Positions 34,806-43,856 of a DNA stretch of 64,000 bases are shown one piece after another. Source of the DNA: Paenibacillus xylaniclasticus (GTDB taxonomy: Bacteria; Bacillota; Bacilli; Paenibacillales; Paenibacillaceae); contig NZ_BIML01000006.1 in NCBI RefSeq assembly GCF_004001065.1, positions 124,001 through 188,000 on the forward strand, written 5' to 3'. How positions within the stretch are numbered: position 1 is the first letter of the stretch; each line of letters begins with the position of its first letter. The notes below the pieces were generated by a model. That model was not told the DNA's origin. It ran no database searches and worked only from the letters and a program-made list of their open reading frames with translations. Made by a program: the position numbers and the translations under genes.

Positions 34806-35784
34806 GACTAGCCCCCTCCTTTCTTGCCCCGTCCCCTCCATCATCTATACAATCTGCCGGTTGAACAGCACCTTCAATGGAATGTGACAGCTTGCGATAC
34901 CGGCGCGGCGTCAAGCCGAAATGCTGCTTGAACAACCGTGACAAGTAATGATTCTGCATGCCAATCCGTGCCGCAACATCTGCTACCGCCATATCAGTCT
35001 CCGACAAGAGCGCTTTGGCGTGCTCTAATCGGCGTTCAATGATGTAGTTGACCGGCGAGATGCCGGTAAAGCTCTTAAATATCGTAATGAAATAGTTGGG
35101 ATGAAGGCAAACGATCGACGCCAATTGCTCGATAGTTATGCTCTCTGACATATTGTCCTCAATATAATTCAGTACCTCTTCGAACTGTTCGATCAAGGCT
35201 TGCTTTGCCTCAATTTTGCGTTCGAAGCCAGCACCCTCCATATAATAGGCAATCAACTCTAAGAGCACTGCTTTCTTCCGCCACTCTTGAAGAAGCGAAT
35301 CCGTCTGCTGTAGCCGAATCAGCTTCTCAAACAGCTCAATCAGCTCTTGCTCGTTCACCGCCTCAATCCAGAATGGAACTTCCAGCTCCTTAAGCAGGTT
35401 ATAATCGCCCAAATTCATTTTGAAATGAGTGAAATAGAAAACAAAGCTGCTGCTCCCTTCCGTTCCGAAAGACAGCTCCGCATCAACAGGCAGCAAATAC
35501 AGCTTACCGGGTATCGTCGTCATTCTCTTGTTCTCAATTTGCAGCCATCCTTGACCGGAAATCGGTAGAAACAGCCGATTCAGCTCGATACCTGTCGAGT
35601 CGCTTATCCAACCCGCTTCCCGGCTCGAAATACCACTCAGCACATGCTCCGCATCCATTTGAATCAGTTTTCTATGCAATATGCTATCGTACGCCAAAAT
35701 AGTTATGCTCCTAGTGTTGGATTCATCGTTGCTTGACACGTAATAATACGGGCCTTCCCTCATTATAAAGAGACTGTGCGGCAA
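34765..35784 (-). CDS. AraC-family regulator
   Basis: About 330-339 residues. An N-terminal cupin-like sensor region is followed by the AraC DNA-binding domain at about 205-300 (ITIEQLASIVCLHPNYFITI, then DVAARIGMQNHYLSRLFKQ). The C-terminal tail is basic and extends past the fold because it overlaps the mutY start in another frame. The TTG at 35784 lacks a ribosome site; an ATG seven codons later is also possible, so the exact start is unsure. The ligand and target are unknown. Confidence 0.85.
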   Translation of the reverse strand: MPHSLFIMREGPYYYVSSNDESNTRSITILAYDSILHRKLIQMDAEHVLSGISSREAGWISDSTGIELNRLFLPISGQGWLQIENKRMTTIPGKLYLLPVDAELSFGTEGSSSFVFYFTHFKMNLGDYNLLKELEVPFWIEAVNEQELIELFEKLIRLQQTDSLLQEWRKKAVLLELIAYYMEGAGFERKIEAKQALIEQFEEVLNYIEDNMSESITIEQLASIVCLHPNYFITIFKSFTGISPVNYIIERRLEHAKALLSETDMAVADVAARIGMQNHYLSRLFKQHFGLTPRRYRKLSHSIEGAVQPADCIDDGGDGARKEGASHERSSRFSTKKRK

Positions 35785-35850
35785 AGAGAAGATGAAATAC
35801 TGTGTTATGTTATAATTGGCTGTAGAACATACGATAAGAGAGGGTAGGCG

Positions 35851-36183
35851 ATGACCTTTAAAAAAGTACGGCTAGCTATTATAGTCGCAGCAGCGATTGC
35901 CGTATTCGCAGGCTGTGGTTCATCAAACCGATCTTCGAATGAACTAGTCGGTCCTGCCGATACGATAGCGCTCTACAATTCGAAATGTATAAGCTGTCAT
36001 GCTGCGGATTTAAGCGGAAGAGTCGGACCCGACAGCGATCTGCGTACAGTCGGCGCCCGCATGACGAAGGAAGAAATCGTCCATCAAATTACAAATGGTG
36101 GCGACGTTATGCCTCCGTTCCAGGACAAGCTGTCGACAGCTGAGATCGAGTCGCTTAGCGAATGGCTCGCTGCACACCAATAA
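35851..36183 (+). CDS. cccB: Cytochrome c551-type lipoprotein (CccB-like)
   Basis: 110 residues. The lipoprotein signal peptide ends AIAVFAGCG. The single haem site is CISCH and the likely sixth ligand is Met in GGDVMPPF. It is a small membrane-tethered electron carrier on the outer face of the membrane, feeding terminal oxidases. ATG follows GAGAGGG. Single gene with its own hairpin downstream. Confidence 0.9.
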   Translation: MTFKKVRLAIIVAAAIAVFAGCGSSNRSSNELVGPADTIALYNSKCISCHAADLSGRVGPDSDLRTVGARMTKEEIVHQITNGGDVMPPFQDKLSTAEIESLSEWLAAHQ

Positions 36184-36212
36184 GCCGGCTAGCATCTAAT
36201 GCTGACCGGCTT
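36182..36212 (+). terminator. Terminator after the cytochrome gene
   Basis: Imperfect hairpin AAGCCGGCTAGCA/TGCTGACCGGCTT immediately at the stop codon, with a short T-rich tail. Confidence 0.6.
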
Positions 36213-36258
36213 ATTAGTCAGGTGCTTGGGAGCTACGGGCTAATGATGCGAAGCTTAA

Positions 36259-36693
36259 TTAGTCGAGCTGCTCAATGACGACAAATGCAGAAGCTAATCC
36301 CCGGTCATGTGTAATCGTAATGTGTATACGCCTCCTGCCATCCTCTTCCTGACCTGAGCCCGCTTCTAATTCTTCATCGCTAACCCAGCCAAGCTTGAGC
36401 TTAGCCGACATTGACAGATGCACAGCCGGCTTGCCGCTTGGCTCTCTCGTCACGATCACATCATGTAATCCCGCCGTTGCGCCAATGCCGCAGCCCAACG
36501 CCTTCACAACCGCTTCCTTCGCTGCAAATCTTCCTGCCACGTACTCCGCAAGGCGCCTTCCGGTCAGTTGATATGCAGCCTCCAGCTCAGGACCGGCTAA
36601 GACTCGTTTCATGAACCGATCTGCCGATTCCTTCTCCAGTATGCCGGCTATTCGGTCTACATCAGCTATATCGTGCCCGATTCCGATAATCAA
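36259..36693 (-). CDS. acpS: Holo-[acyl-carrier-protein] synthase AcpS
   Basis: 144 residues; the family is about 120. Markers: IGIGHDIADVDRI at the N-terminus (Mg-binding Asp) and YVAGRFAAKEAVVKALG (Glu and Lys). It loads phosphopantetheine on the fatty-acid ACP and possibly on the type II PKS ACP at 62.5 kb. The middle holds an insertion rich in Glu/Gly (EELEAGSGQEEDGRRRI). It is transcribed alone. Confidence 0.92.
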   Translation of the reverse strand: MIIGIGHDIADVDRIAGILEKESADRFMKRVLAGPELEAAYQLTGRRLAEYVAGRFAAKEAVVKALGCGIGATAGLHDVIVTREPSGKPAVHLSMSAKLKLGWVSDEELEAGSGQEEDGRRRIHITITHDRGLASAFVVIEQLD

Positions 36694-36740
36694 GCTCGTG
36701 ATCCCCCATTATTTGACGTATCCTTATCCTTGATACTTGC

Positions 36741-36784
36741 AAGAAAGCCGGGACGGCTCGCTACTAGCGATCAGGTCCCGGCTT
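36741..36784 (-). terminator. Terminator after nadE
   Basis: The stem AAGCCGGGAC/GTCCCGGCTT (36745-36754, 36775-36784) with a minus-strand T-rich tail, 18 bases past the nadE stop. Confidence 0.75.
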
Positions 36785-36801
36785 GTCTATCGCTCGATTC
36801 C

Positions 36802-37611
36802 TTAGATGCCCGGAATCGGCGAACGTTTATGCTCCGTGCGCAAATATTGCTTCTCAAGCTTCGCAGCAACGGCAGGATCAATCTGCTTGCCTTCAAGATA
36901 GCTGCTGTTATCCTCATAGCTGATGCCGAGCTCGTTCTCATCCGTCTGGCCTTCCCATAAGCCGGCCGTCGGCGCCTTATCCAGCACGCTCTGAGGAACG
37001 CCGAGCTTCGCGGCAAGCTGGCGCACTTGACGCTTATTCAGCGTACTAAGTGGCGTAATATCGACCGCGCCATCTCCCCACTTCGTGTAAAAGCCGGTAA
37101 TCGCTTCCGATGCATGGTCCGTACCAACGACGAGCAAGTTCAAATCGAATGCAAGCGCATACTGCATAACCATACGCGTTCTTGCTTTGATGTTGCCCTT
37201 ACCGCCTCGGCTAAGATGCCGGTTAATTCCGATCGCCTTCATACTATGCTCAACCTCAAGCGTGATCTCATCGACCGCTTCCCCAATATTCGTCTCCACG
37301 CGGTGGGTCAGCTTGAAAGCATCGGCTGTCGCATAGCTATCGGAAATGTCCGCTTGCTCTCCATAGGGCTGGAATACGCCGAGCGTAATATATTCCTTGC
37401 CGGTTTCGGCAGACAGCTCATCTGTCGCCTGCTTGCACAGCCCCGTAGTGACTGCACTGTCTATCCCTCCGCTAATGGCGATGAGCAGTCCCGCGGCGTT
37501 GGACTTGAGTACATAGCTTTTGAGAAAATCGACACGCTTGCGTATTTCCGCATCAACGTCGATTGTGGGCTGAACGCCGAGCCGTTCAATAATTTCGCGC
37601 TGTAAACTCAT
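36802..37611 (-). CDS. nadE: NH3-dependent NAD+ synthetase
   Basis: 269 residues, the length of the ammonia-dependent enzyme with no glutaminase domain. The ATP-pyrophosphatase P-loop is ISGGIDSAV near residue 45. Other markers are RTRMVMQYALAF, GTDHASEAITGFYTKWGDGA and KAPTAGLWEGQTDE. It makes NAD from deamido-NAD. It follows the bacilliredoxin gene by 20 bases and is probably co-transcribed with it. Confidence 0.95.
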   Translation of the reverse strand: MSLQREIIERLGVQPTIDVDAEIRKRVDFLKSYVLKSNAAGLLIAISGGIDSAVTTGLCKQATDELSAETGKEYITLGVFQPYGEQADISDSYATADAFKLTHRVETNIGEAVDEITLEVEHSMKAIGINRHLSRGGKGNIKARTRMVMQYALAFDLNLLVVGTDHASEAITGFYTKWGDGAVDITPLSTLNKRQVRQLAAKLGVPQSVLDKAPTAGLWEGQTDENELGISYEDNSSYLEGKQIDPAVAAKLEKQYLRTEHKRSPIPGI

Positions 37612-37630
37612 CGCTAACCGTCCTCTCTTA

Positions 37631-38065
37631 TTAGCGGCAGAAGCGATCGAATGCAGCCGTCAAATCGGCTGCGATCTCTTCAGCCGAACGGTTCTCGATC
37701 TGATGGCGCTCGATAAAGTGGACGAGCTCTCCATCCTTCATTACGGCAATGGAAGGTGAAGATGGCGGATATGGCGCGAAATATTCGCGTGCTTTCGCCG
37801 TAGCTTCCTTATCCTGGCCAGCAAACACCGTATACAGGTGGTCCGGAATTACGTCGTGCGAAAGCGCAAGTGCCACGCCTGGGCGGCATTGACCTGCAGC
37901 ACATCCACATACAGAGTTCACAACGACTAACGCCGTACCTTTCGCATTAGGGATACTTTCTTCAACCTGCTCTGGCGTGCGCAGCTCTTGAATGCCAAGA
38001 CGCGTCAGATCGTCACGCATCGGTTGAACCATATCCAGCATATATCGTTCGAAGGACATTGACAT
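37631..38065 (-). CDS. brxB: Bacilliredoxin, YphP/YqiW family (BrxA/BrxB)
   Basis: 144 residues. The CGC active site lies in VVNSVCGCAAGQCRPG, with the usual MRDDLTRLG-type N-terminus (RDDLTRLGIQELRTPEQVEE). It removes bacillithiol from S-bacillithiolated proteins after oxidative stress. ATG at 38065 has AAAGGTGAG about ten bases upstream; a GTG three codons earlier is less likely. Confidence 0.9.
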   Translation of the reverse strand: MSMSFERYMLDMVQPMRDDLTRLGIQELRTPEQVEESIPNAKGTALVVVNSVCGCAAGQCRPGVALALSHDVIPDHLYTVFAGQDKEATAKAREYFAPYPPSSPSIAVMKDGELVHFIERHQIENRSAEEIAADLTAAFDRFCR

Positions 38066-38135
38066 GTACCTCACTCACCTTTCAAAATTATGTTACTTAC
38101 TATTATAAACCTCGCTGAAAATGAAAGTAAAGAAA

Positions 38136-38162
38136 AAGCAGCCGGGCATCCTCCGGCTGCTT
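38136..38162 (-). terminator. Terminator after the 38.2 kb small-gene pair
   Basis: AAGCAGCCGG/CCGGCTGCTT (38136-38145, 38153-38162) with TTTTTCTTTAC on the minus strand. Confidence 0.85.
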
Positions 38163-38212
38163 GTCGTCTGGAATAATCAAATGAAGCGTACCTGCAACAG
38201 GCCGCATGGCGT

Positions 38213-38620
38213 TTATTCGTGTTTGTCTTTGTCCGAGGACGGCGGATCGGAAACGTAGCCCACATCTTTATCAGGATGGAGCAATATTCCCGATTCAGGC
38301 GATTCTCCTTCTTCGAAGATCGCTCGGTTATCTGCCGTCATAAATCCAATATCCTTGTATGGGTGGACCCACTCATCCCCTGCCATTACAGCAGGATCTG
38401 TATCCTTCGTCCACTGCTCCAGCGGTGATTCAGGAGACGAATAGATATGGTCTCCAATGACGACTCCATACCGGTTAACGAACGGCGCCCTAGGCCCCCG
38501 ACCTTTGCGATATGCGGGCAAAAAATTGATCTCATACGGATCAAGCTCCGGATCGTCCGCATATCCGTATGCCTCAGCATCTCGTTCATCCAGCCAGTCC
38601 TCATACCGTTGTCTGCTCAT
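38213..38620 (-). CDS. Conserved hypothetical protein, possibly DUF3905
   Basis: 135 residues, acidic, no signal peptide or membrane segment. The conserved-looking core (SPLEQWTKDTDPAVMAGDEW, HPYKDIGF) recalls the DUF3905 family of spore-forming Bacillota, but that is from memory of the motif. The C-terminus repeats a related pattern (HPDKDVGYVSDP). It follows a 43-codon gene by 11 bases and precedes a terminator. The function is unknown. Confidence 0.7.
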   Translation of the reverse strand: MSRQRYEDWLDERDAEAYGYADDPELDPYEINFLPAYRKGRGPRAPFVNRYGVVIGDHIYSSPESPLEQWTKDTDPAVMAGDEWVHPYKDIGFMTADNRAIFEEGESPESGILLHPDKDVGYVSDPPSSDKDKHE

Positions 38621-38631
38621 TGCTTATCCGC

Positions 38632-38763
38632 CTATGTAGACGGACGGTTAGGACCATCCAGCTTCTTATCATAGCCTTGCGACTCTGGCGCTTTACCGGA
38701 GCCCGCGCGCTGCTTGGCCGCATCGGCGCTGCTTTGCTGAGCGTTTTTGCTGCTCACCGTCAT
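38632..38763 (-). CDS. Small 43-residue hydrophilic protein
   Basis: Starts ATG at 38763 with AAGGGGG four bases upstream and ends TAG at 38632-38634. The product is rich in Ser, Ala, Gln and Lys (SSKNAQQSSADAAKQRAGSG) and ends KKLDGPNRPST. It sits 43 bases after the histidine kinase gene and 11 bases before the hypothetical gene at 38213, so the three probably share a transcript. The composition resembles minor small acid-soluble spore proteins, but no family was recognised. Confidence 0.6.
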   Translation of the reverse strand: MTVSSKNAQQSSADAAKQRAGSGKAPESQGYDKKLDGPNRPST

Positions 38764-38806
38764 ATAACCCCCTTCCGAAAATTAGTATGCTCGTCAGGGC
38801 TGCGGC

Positions 38807-40528
38807 TTATCCAATGTTTTTATATTTCTCAACCGAAGCAGCGGCCTCCGCAGTTCCGTCCTCCAGACGGAAGGTGACGATAAACGTCGTTCCTTTCCCC
38901 TCCTCCGATTCCACATCAATCCGGCCGTTGTGGCGTTCAACGATACTAAGACAAACAGGTAGTCCAAGCCCCGTTCCTCTTGATTTGGTTGTGAAGAACG
39001 GTTCGAACAGCTTGTCCATTTGATCCTTGGTAATCCCAACCCCGTTATCCTGTACACGAAGCACCACCGCTCCCGGTATCCAATCGGTACGAATTAACAG
39101 TACGCCGCTGCCGTTCTTCATCGCTTCCAGTCCGTTGCGGGCCAGATTCAGAATAAGCTGCTTAATCTCCTTATCGTTCAGAAGCAGCTCAGGGAGCCCC
39201 GGCCTCGGCTGCCACTCCACTTGAATGCCGCGGAGATTGGCATCCGCTTGAATAAGTGGGAGCATCTCCTCCATCAGACTATTGAGCGAATAATGCGTCT
39301 TATCGATCAATCGGTTCTGAGCAAGGGATAGAAAATCGTTAATAATCCCGTTCGCTCGATCAAGCTCCTCTATAATGATACGGAAATATTCCAGCTGCCC
39401 TTCATTTGCCCGCTCTCTCATCAATTGGACGAATCCACGTATAACGGCCATTGGGTTGCGAATCTCATGCGTTATGCTGGCCGCCATCTGTCCGACCAGA
39501 CTAAACCTGTCCATCCGGCCAAGCTCATCGCGTAGATGGCTCAGCTCTGTTATATCATGCATAATTAGCGCAGCCCCCGTAATGGAGGCCTGTCCCGCCA
39601 ACTCGTTATCGCGTATCGTAAAGGCGGTTTTGACGAATACCCGTCCTTCCGTTTCCTGAAGCTGAAACGAGGTTCTCTGACCTCCGAGTGCATTCTGCAG
39701 CATAGCAATACTTTGCCCATCCTGGGCTTGATCGATCAGATCCACATAAGTACGGCCTCTCATCTCATTGGCGGTCCCTTTCTCGGCAGAAGTAGAAAAA
39801 TACCTATGGGCCACTTCATTCAAATGTGTAATTTTACCTTCTGCATTGAGAATAACGACTCCGAGCGGAGTCTCATCGATAAACTGCTGCAGCTTCTGTA
39901 CCTCAGCCCTGTATTTCTCCGACATTCTTCTTAGCTGGCCATGAAGCAGCTGCTTCTCACGCATATTCTCGATAATAAGAATAGAGGCCCATAATACGAG
40001 ATAAGATAACACGATTAAGCCGCCAAACAGCCATACATCACTCCATGCAAAATTCGGTCTCTGTAAAATAATATCAATGAGCAAAGAAGTGCTGTACAGC
40101 AGTTGCAATACCGTTATGAGCACTACCCCGATCCTGTGCTTTTCTTTACGTCTGGCAAGATGAAACGGCTGAATGAACAAGACAAGCAGCGGACAAAAAA
40201 TGATTAGTATTACCCCGAATGTCAGCCATTCACCTTCCGTATGGAAGAAGGGGACTCTAAGGCCTGCGTACAGGAGAGTCAGCGCCCCCATGCTCCAGTA
40301 ACCACCGTATAATGAGCCGATTATATAAGGAATAAGTCGAATATCGAATTGATAGCCTGATTCCGTCTGCATCGACAACAACATGCACAGCACCATAGAT
40401 ACACCGCAGAACAACCCCGTAGACCAAGCTCCCCACTTGGCGTTACAATTCGGCCGATCATGCCACAATTGATAGACAAGAGACGGCAGCATGGATATGA
40501 ATACTTGTAAAATCATCGTCTTCCACAT
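38807..40528 (-). CDS. Orphan sensor histidine kinase, 5TM-LYT sensor plus PAS
   Basis: 573 residues. Six or so membrane helices fill residues 1-190, with the 5TMR-LYT pattern (DIRLIPYIIGSLYGGYWSMG) seen in LytS and KinB. A PAS domain follows (about 210-330), then HisKA with the phospho-accepting His in SITHEIRNPMAVIRGFVQLM, and HATPase with N, G1 and G2 boxes (LILNLARNGLEAM, DNGVGI, GTGLGLPVC). No response regulator gene is near. The make-up matches sporulation-type kinases feeding Spo0F, which is inference. Two small genes follow on the same strand. Confidence 0.9.
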   Translation of the reverse strand: MWKTMILQVFISMLPSLVYQLWHDRPNCNAKWGAWSTGLFCGVSMVLCMLLSMQTESGYQFDIRLIPYIIGSLYGGYWSMGALTLLYAGLRVPFFHTEGEWLTFGVILIIFCPLLVLFIQPFHLARRKEKHRIGVVLITVLQLLYSTSLLIDIILQRPNFAWSDVWLFGGLIVLSYLVLWASILIIENMREKQLLHGQLRRMSEKYRAEVQKLQQFIDETPLGVVILNAEGKITHLNEVAHRYFSTSAEKGTANEMRGRTYVDLIDQAQDGQSIAMLQNALGGQRTSFQLQETEGRVFVKTAFTIRDNELAGQASITGAALIMHDITELSHLRDELGRMDRFSLVGQMAASITHEIRNPMAVIRGFVQLMRERANEGQLEYFRIIIEELDRANGIINDFLSLAQNRLIDKTHYSLNSLMEEMLPLIQADANLRGIQVEWQPRPGLPELLLNDKEIKQLILNLARNGLEAMKNGSGVLLIRTDWIPGAVVLRVQDNGVGITKDQMDKLFEPFFTTKSRGTGLGLPVCLSIVERHNGRIDVESEEGKGTTFIVTFRLEDGTAEAAASVEKYKNIG

Positions 40529-40773
40529 CCGGCAAATTGCCTCCCTAGAACGCTGAATAACCCATATTAATTCGAGTTTTATTTTCCATCATTTATCACA
40601 GATTAAAACATACTTCCAGCAATTTAGCTACCATCAATTTCATAATTCCTACTTGTTTACTCATTAAACTAGAAAAGCAGCTGTCCAACCGACAACTGCC
40701 AACGTTGTTATGGTTTACTTATGAATATCCGTTTCCCCCTAAAGCGATTCTTTTATGAAGCCGCCTGCTCATT

Positions 40774-41643
40774 TCAGGTTGTGATTCTCAGCCATTCCGT
40801 AATCCTCTGCATTGTCTTCGGACCTTCCAAATCATGATGCAGCTCATGATAGCCACCTTCCACCGCTATGAACGTACATCTATCCCGGTAAGCATTATTC
40901 GCAAGCTGACGGCTCGCTTCGAATGAAGTAATGCGGTCAGCCGTTCCGTGCACGATAAGAAGTGGAGCCTTCCACTCGTACGAATGTGCAATTGCCCATT
41001 CACCGCCGTCCACGACTGAAGTGAACATAGAAGCGGTAATACGTCCGTGTGACAGCTCGTCACGCGGCGGTGCGGCATACGGATTTCCCGGGCGGTATAA
41101 AGCATCCGGTTTCAAGCCGGTCGACTGCGAGAACGTCGGCCACAGTCTGCCGACCGTTCGCGCAAGCTTAACCTTCCATACAGGCGGCTGAAACGACAAG
41201 CGAAGCCACGGACTAGTCAACACGACACCTGCAAGCCTCGGCTTGTGCCGAAGTGCATAATTAATAACGACGTTACCGCCCATGCTGTGCCCGTATACGA
41301 ATAAGGGCAGTGACGGATATCGGCGGGCCGCTTCAGCCGTTATCGCTTCCAAGTCACGGGTAAGATCGGATAGCTTCAGTGCATGACCTCGACGACCTTC
41401 GGACTGCCCATGCCCCCGCTGGTCGTAATGAAACACGACGAAACGCGCATCACGAAGCGGCCGGATTATAGCCTCCTGCCTCCCCTTGTGCTCTCCCATC
41501 CCGTGAACGACGCATACGACGCCAAGAGGACGATTAGTCAATACGGGCCACTCGGCTGCATGCAGCTGTAGCCCGTCTACCGGACTGGGCATTATAAATG
41601 AGACAGGCTGTCTTTGCTGAAAAGCTGAGTTCATTAGCCGCAC
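40774..41643 (-). CDS. Alpha/beta hydrolase, monoacylglycerol-lipase-like
   Basis: 289 residues. The oxyanion region VVHGMGEHKGRQE, the nucleophile elbow YGHSMGGNVVINY, Asp in VHGTADRITSFEASR and His in GGYHELHHDLEG form the triad and match the serine aminopeptidase S33/monoacylglycerol lipase group. No signal peptide. The substrate is probably a lipid or lysophospholipid ester. It is a single gene, divergent from the flavoprotein gene. Confidence 0.88.
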   Translation of the reverse strand: MRLMNSAFQQRQPVSFIMPSPVDGLQLHAAEWPVLTNRPLGVVCVVHGMGEHKGRQEAIIRPLRDARFVVFHYDQRGHGQSEGRRGHALKLSDLTRDLEAITAEAARRYPSLPLFVYGHSMGGNVVINYALRHKPRLAGVVLTSPWLRLSFQPPVWKVKLARTVGRLWPTFSQSTGLKPDALYRPGNPYAAPPRDELSHGRITASMFTSVVDGGEWAIAHSYEWKAPLLIVHGTADRITSFEASRQLANNAYRDRCTFIAVEGGYHELHHDLEGPKTMQRITEWLRITT

Positions 41644-41798
41644 ATCCTTTACCTCTTTTTACTTTCGGTTTAACACTTTTGGATAAAAAGTGCAAGAGAT
41701 TCATCCAATTGCCTAGCAAGAACAGACCACAGCTTTGCCAATGGAGCTTAATGCGTATACAATGAAGGGCATAGCAGGGATGACACGGAGGCGAAATA

Positions 41799-43070
41799 AT
41801 GATTTATGATGTAATTATTATTGGCGGCGGCTCAGCTGGACTAATGGCAGCAGTAGCTGCAAGCTCAGCCGGAGCAAGCGTTCTGCTGCTTGACAAGGGC
41901 GATAAGCTCGGGCGGAAGCTTGGCATATCCGGCGGCGGACGCTGCAACGTGACGAACAATAAGGATTTAGATGAGCTCATTAAACATATTCCAGGTAACG
42001 GGCGATTTCTATACAGCGCATTGACTGGCTTTGGCAGCAAGGATATAGTCGCTTTCTTTGAAGAGATGGGAATCAAACTGAAGGAAGAGGACAACGGCCG
42101 CATGTTCCCTGTAACAGACAAAGCTAAAACGGTCGTCGATGCGTTAATTAATCGAGTCGTTAAACAAGGCGTTACAATTCGTGTTCATTCACCAGTTGAT
42201 GAAGTTATATATAAAGAAGGGACCGTTGCCGGCGTCAAGCTGCGTTCCGGCGAACGAATCGCTGGATCGACTGTCATTATCGCTTCCGGAGGCAAATCCG
42301 TTCCGCACACCGGCTCGACCGGAGACGGCTATGCTTGGGCCGAGAAAGCTGGACATACCATTACCGAGCTGTTTCCGACAGAGGTTCCAATCACGTCGAA
42401 TGAGCCATTCATCGTCTCGAAGGAGCTGCAAGGAGTATCGCTTCGCGATGTTTGCTTGTCAGTCTGGAATCCGAAAGGCAAGCGAATAATAGAGCATCGC
42501 GGCGACATGATTTTCACCCATTTCGGCATCTCCGGTCCGATCGCGCTGCGCTGCAGCCAGTTTGTTGTGAAGGCGCTGAAGCAATATCAAATCGGAAACA
42601 TCGTGCTAACGATTGACCTTGTACCCGATAAGACAGTTGATGAGGTGTATGCCGAGACGTTGAAGCTGGCGGAGGCCGAGCCTAAGAAGACGATCAAAAA
42701 CGTACTCCACCGCTATCTGCCAGACAAAATGATTCCACTGCTTCTTGCGAAAGCCGAGCTGCCGGATAAGCTGACGTACGATAATATCCCGAAGCAGCAG
42801 TGGATGGAGCTGGCGAAGGTGACAAAAATGTTTCCGCTGCGCGCATACGGCACACGATCGATAGAAGAAGCCTTCGTTACTGGTGGAGGCGTTCATCTGA
42901 AGGAGATCGATCCACGTTCAATGGAATCGAAGCTCATGTCCGGTCTTTACTTCTGTGGAGAAGTGCTGGATATTCACGGCTATACAGGCGGCTATAACAT
43001 TACTGCTGCCTTCTCGACAGGCTATGCCGCCGGCAGAAGCGCTGCAGAACGTGCGCTGATGCAGGTTTGA
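41799..43070 (+). CDS. HI0933/YtfP-type flavoprotein, NAD(P)/FAD-dependent oxidoreductase
   Basis: 423 residues. The FAD-binding motif is at the N-terminus (VIIIGGGSAGLMAAVAAS), followed by LGRKLGISGGGRCNVTNN, the hallmark of the HI0933 family, and a C-terminal FAD contact (GLYFCGEVLDIHGYTGGYN). The family is widespread and its reaction is unknown. ATG lies after a GGAGGCG ribosome site. Single gene with a terminator. Confidence 0.9.
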   Translation: MIYDVIIIGGGSAGLMAAVAASSAGASVLLLDKGDKLGRKLGISGGGRCNVTNNKDLDELIKHIPGNGRFLYSALTGFGSKDIVAFFEEMGIKLKEEDNGRMFPVTDKAKTVVDALINRVVKQGVTIRVHSPVDEVIYKEGTVAGVKLRSGERIAGSTVIIASGGKSVPHTGSTGDGYAWAEKAGHTITELFPTEVPITSNEPFIVSKELQGVSLRDVCLSVWNPKGKRIIEHRGDMIFTHFGISGPIALRCSQFVVKALKQYQIGNIVLTIDLVPDKTVDEVYAETLKLAEAEPKKTIKNVLHRYLPDKMIPLLLAKAELPDKLTYDNIPKQQWMELAKVTKMFPLRAYGTRSIEEAFVTGGGVHLKEIDPRSMESKLMSGLYFCGEVLDIHGYTGGYNITAAFSTGYAAGRSAAERALMQV

Positions 43071-43081
43071 TAAATTTATAT

Positions 43082-43131
43082 GGGCTGTTCTGAGGTCAGT
43101 TTCTTCACAACCAGCGGAACAGCCCTTTCTT
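43082..43131 (+). terminator. Terminator after the flavoprotein gene
   Basis: GGGCTGTTC/GAACAGCCC (43082-43090, 43117-43125) followed by TTTCTTCT on the plus strand. Confidence 0.75.
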
Positions 43132-43599
43132 CTAGGTATGAACATCGCCCGAAATAAAATTATAGGAACCGTCGTCGGGTCTAAATCTATCTTCCTCATT
43201 ACCGTCATCGTCGCGGTTGCGAAGTCCCGCCCCTTCATCTGCATAAGCCCCGCTGCCGACCGCGTATTCATCCGTCCAATCCTCATTGACAGTATGCGCG
43301 GGTATCGGAATGCTGTCCATTCCGTACGCAAGCCCCGTTACCGCAGCCGGATCGAGCGGATGCTCCTCTACCAGCTCTCCTCCATGCGCCATCGCAATCT
43401 CCAGCGCTGACGTCAAGTCACTTCCTTCCAGATGAATATGAATGCGCCCTCCTTCATGCGCAACCGGATCGTAACCAAGCTCGCGAAGTGTCGCAATTGC
43501 ATTCTGTGCACTCACATGATCGGCAAATTGAAATAAAAGCGCGGAGCCGTTCGTGCTTTCCATACCTATTCTCACTTCCTCCAGCATGCGTGTATTCAT
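43132..43599 (-). CDS. Conserved hypothetical protein with beta-alpha-beta N-terminal half
   Basis: 155 residues. Residues 15-85 alternate strands and helices like a small ferredoxin/ACT-like fold (ALLFQFADHVSAQNAIATL; GRIHIHLEGSDLTSALEIAM). The C-terminal half is acidic and probably disordered (NRDDDGNEEDRF). No family recognised. A start 12 codons downstream (MESTNGS) is also possible. It stands alone and converges on the flavoprotein gene. Confidence 0.65.
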   Translation of the reverse strand: MNTRMLEEVRIGMESTNGSALLFQFADHVSAQNAIATLRELGYDPVAHEGGRIHIHLEGSDLTSALEIAMAHGGELVEEHPLDPAAVTGLAYGMDSIPIPAHTVNEDWTDEYAVGSGAYADEGAGLRNRDDDGNEEDRFRPDDGSYNFISGDVHT

Positions 43600-43856
43600 T
43601 GCCGCTGCCGCTCATGTACTCCAATATCGTACGAGCGTCGGCGCAGTCATCTTACGTTGCCCGTCACTCCCCACTTTTATCCATAGAACCGCATAAACGT
43701 AAAACTGATGGTCAAAAAAATCTAAATCCGTCCATCAAATGTTACAAATAATTATTCATTTATGTCATGTAATATAACATTGAAAATGATACAATCAAAT
43801 CAGATTAAGAAAAGCGGATTAGAGTTACTTATCCTGACGTAAAGAGGTGTCAGTGC

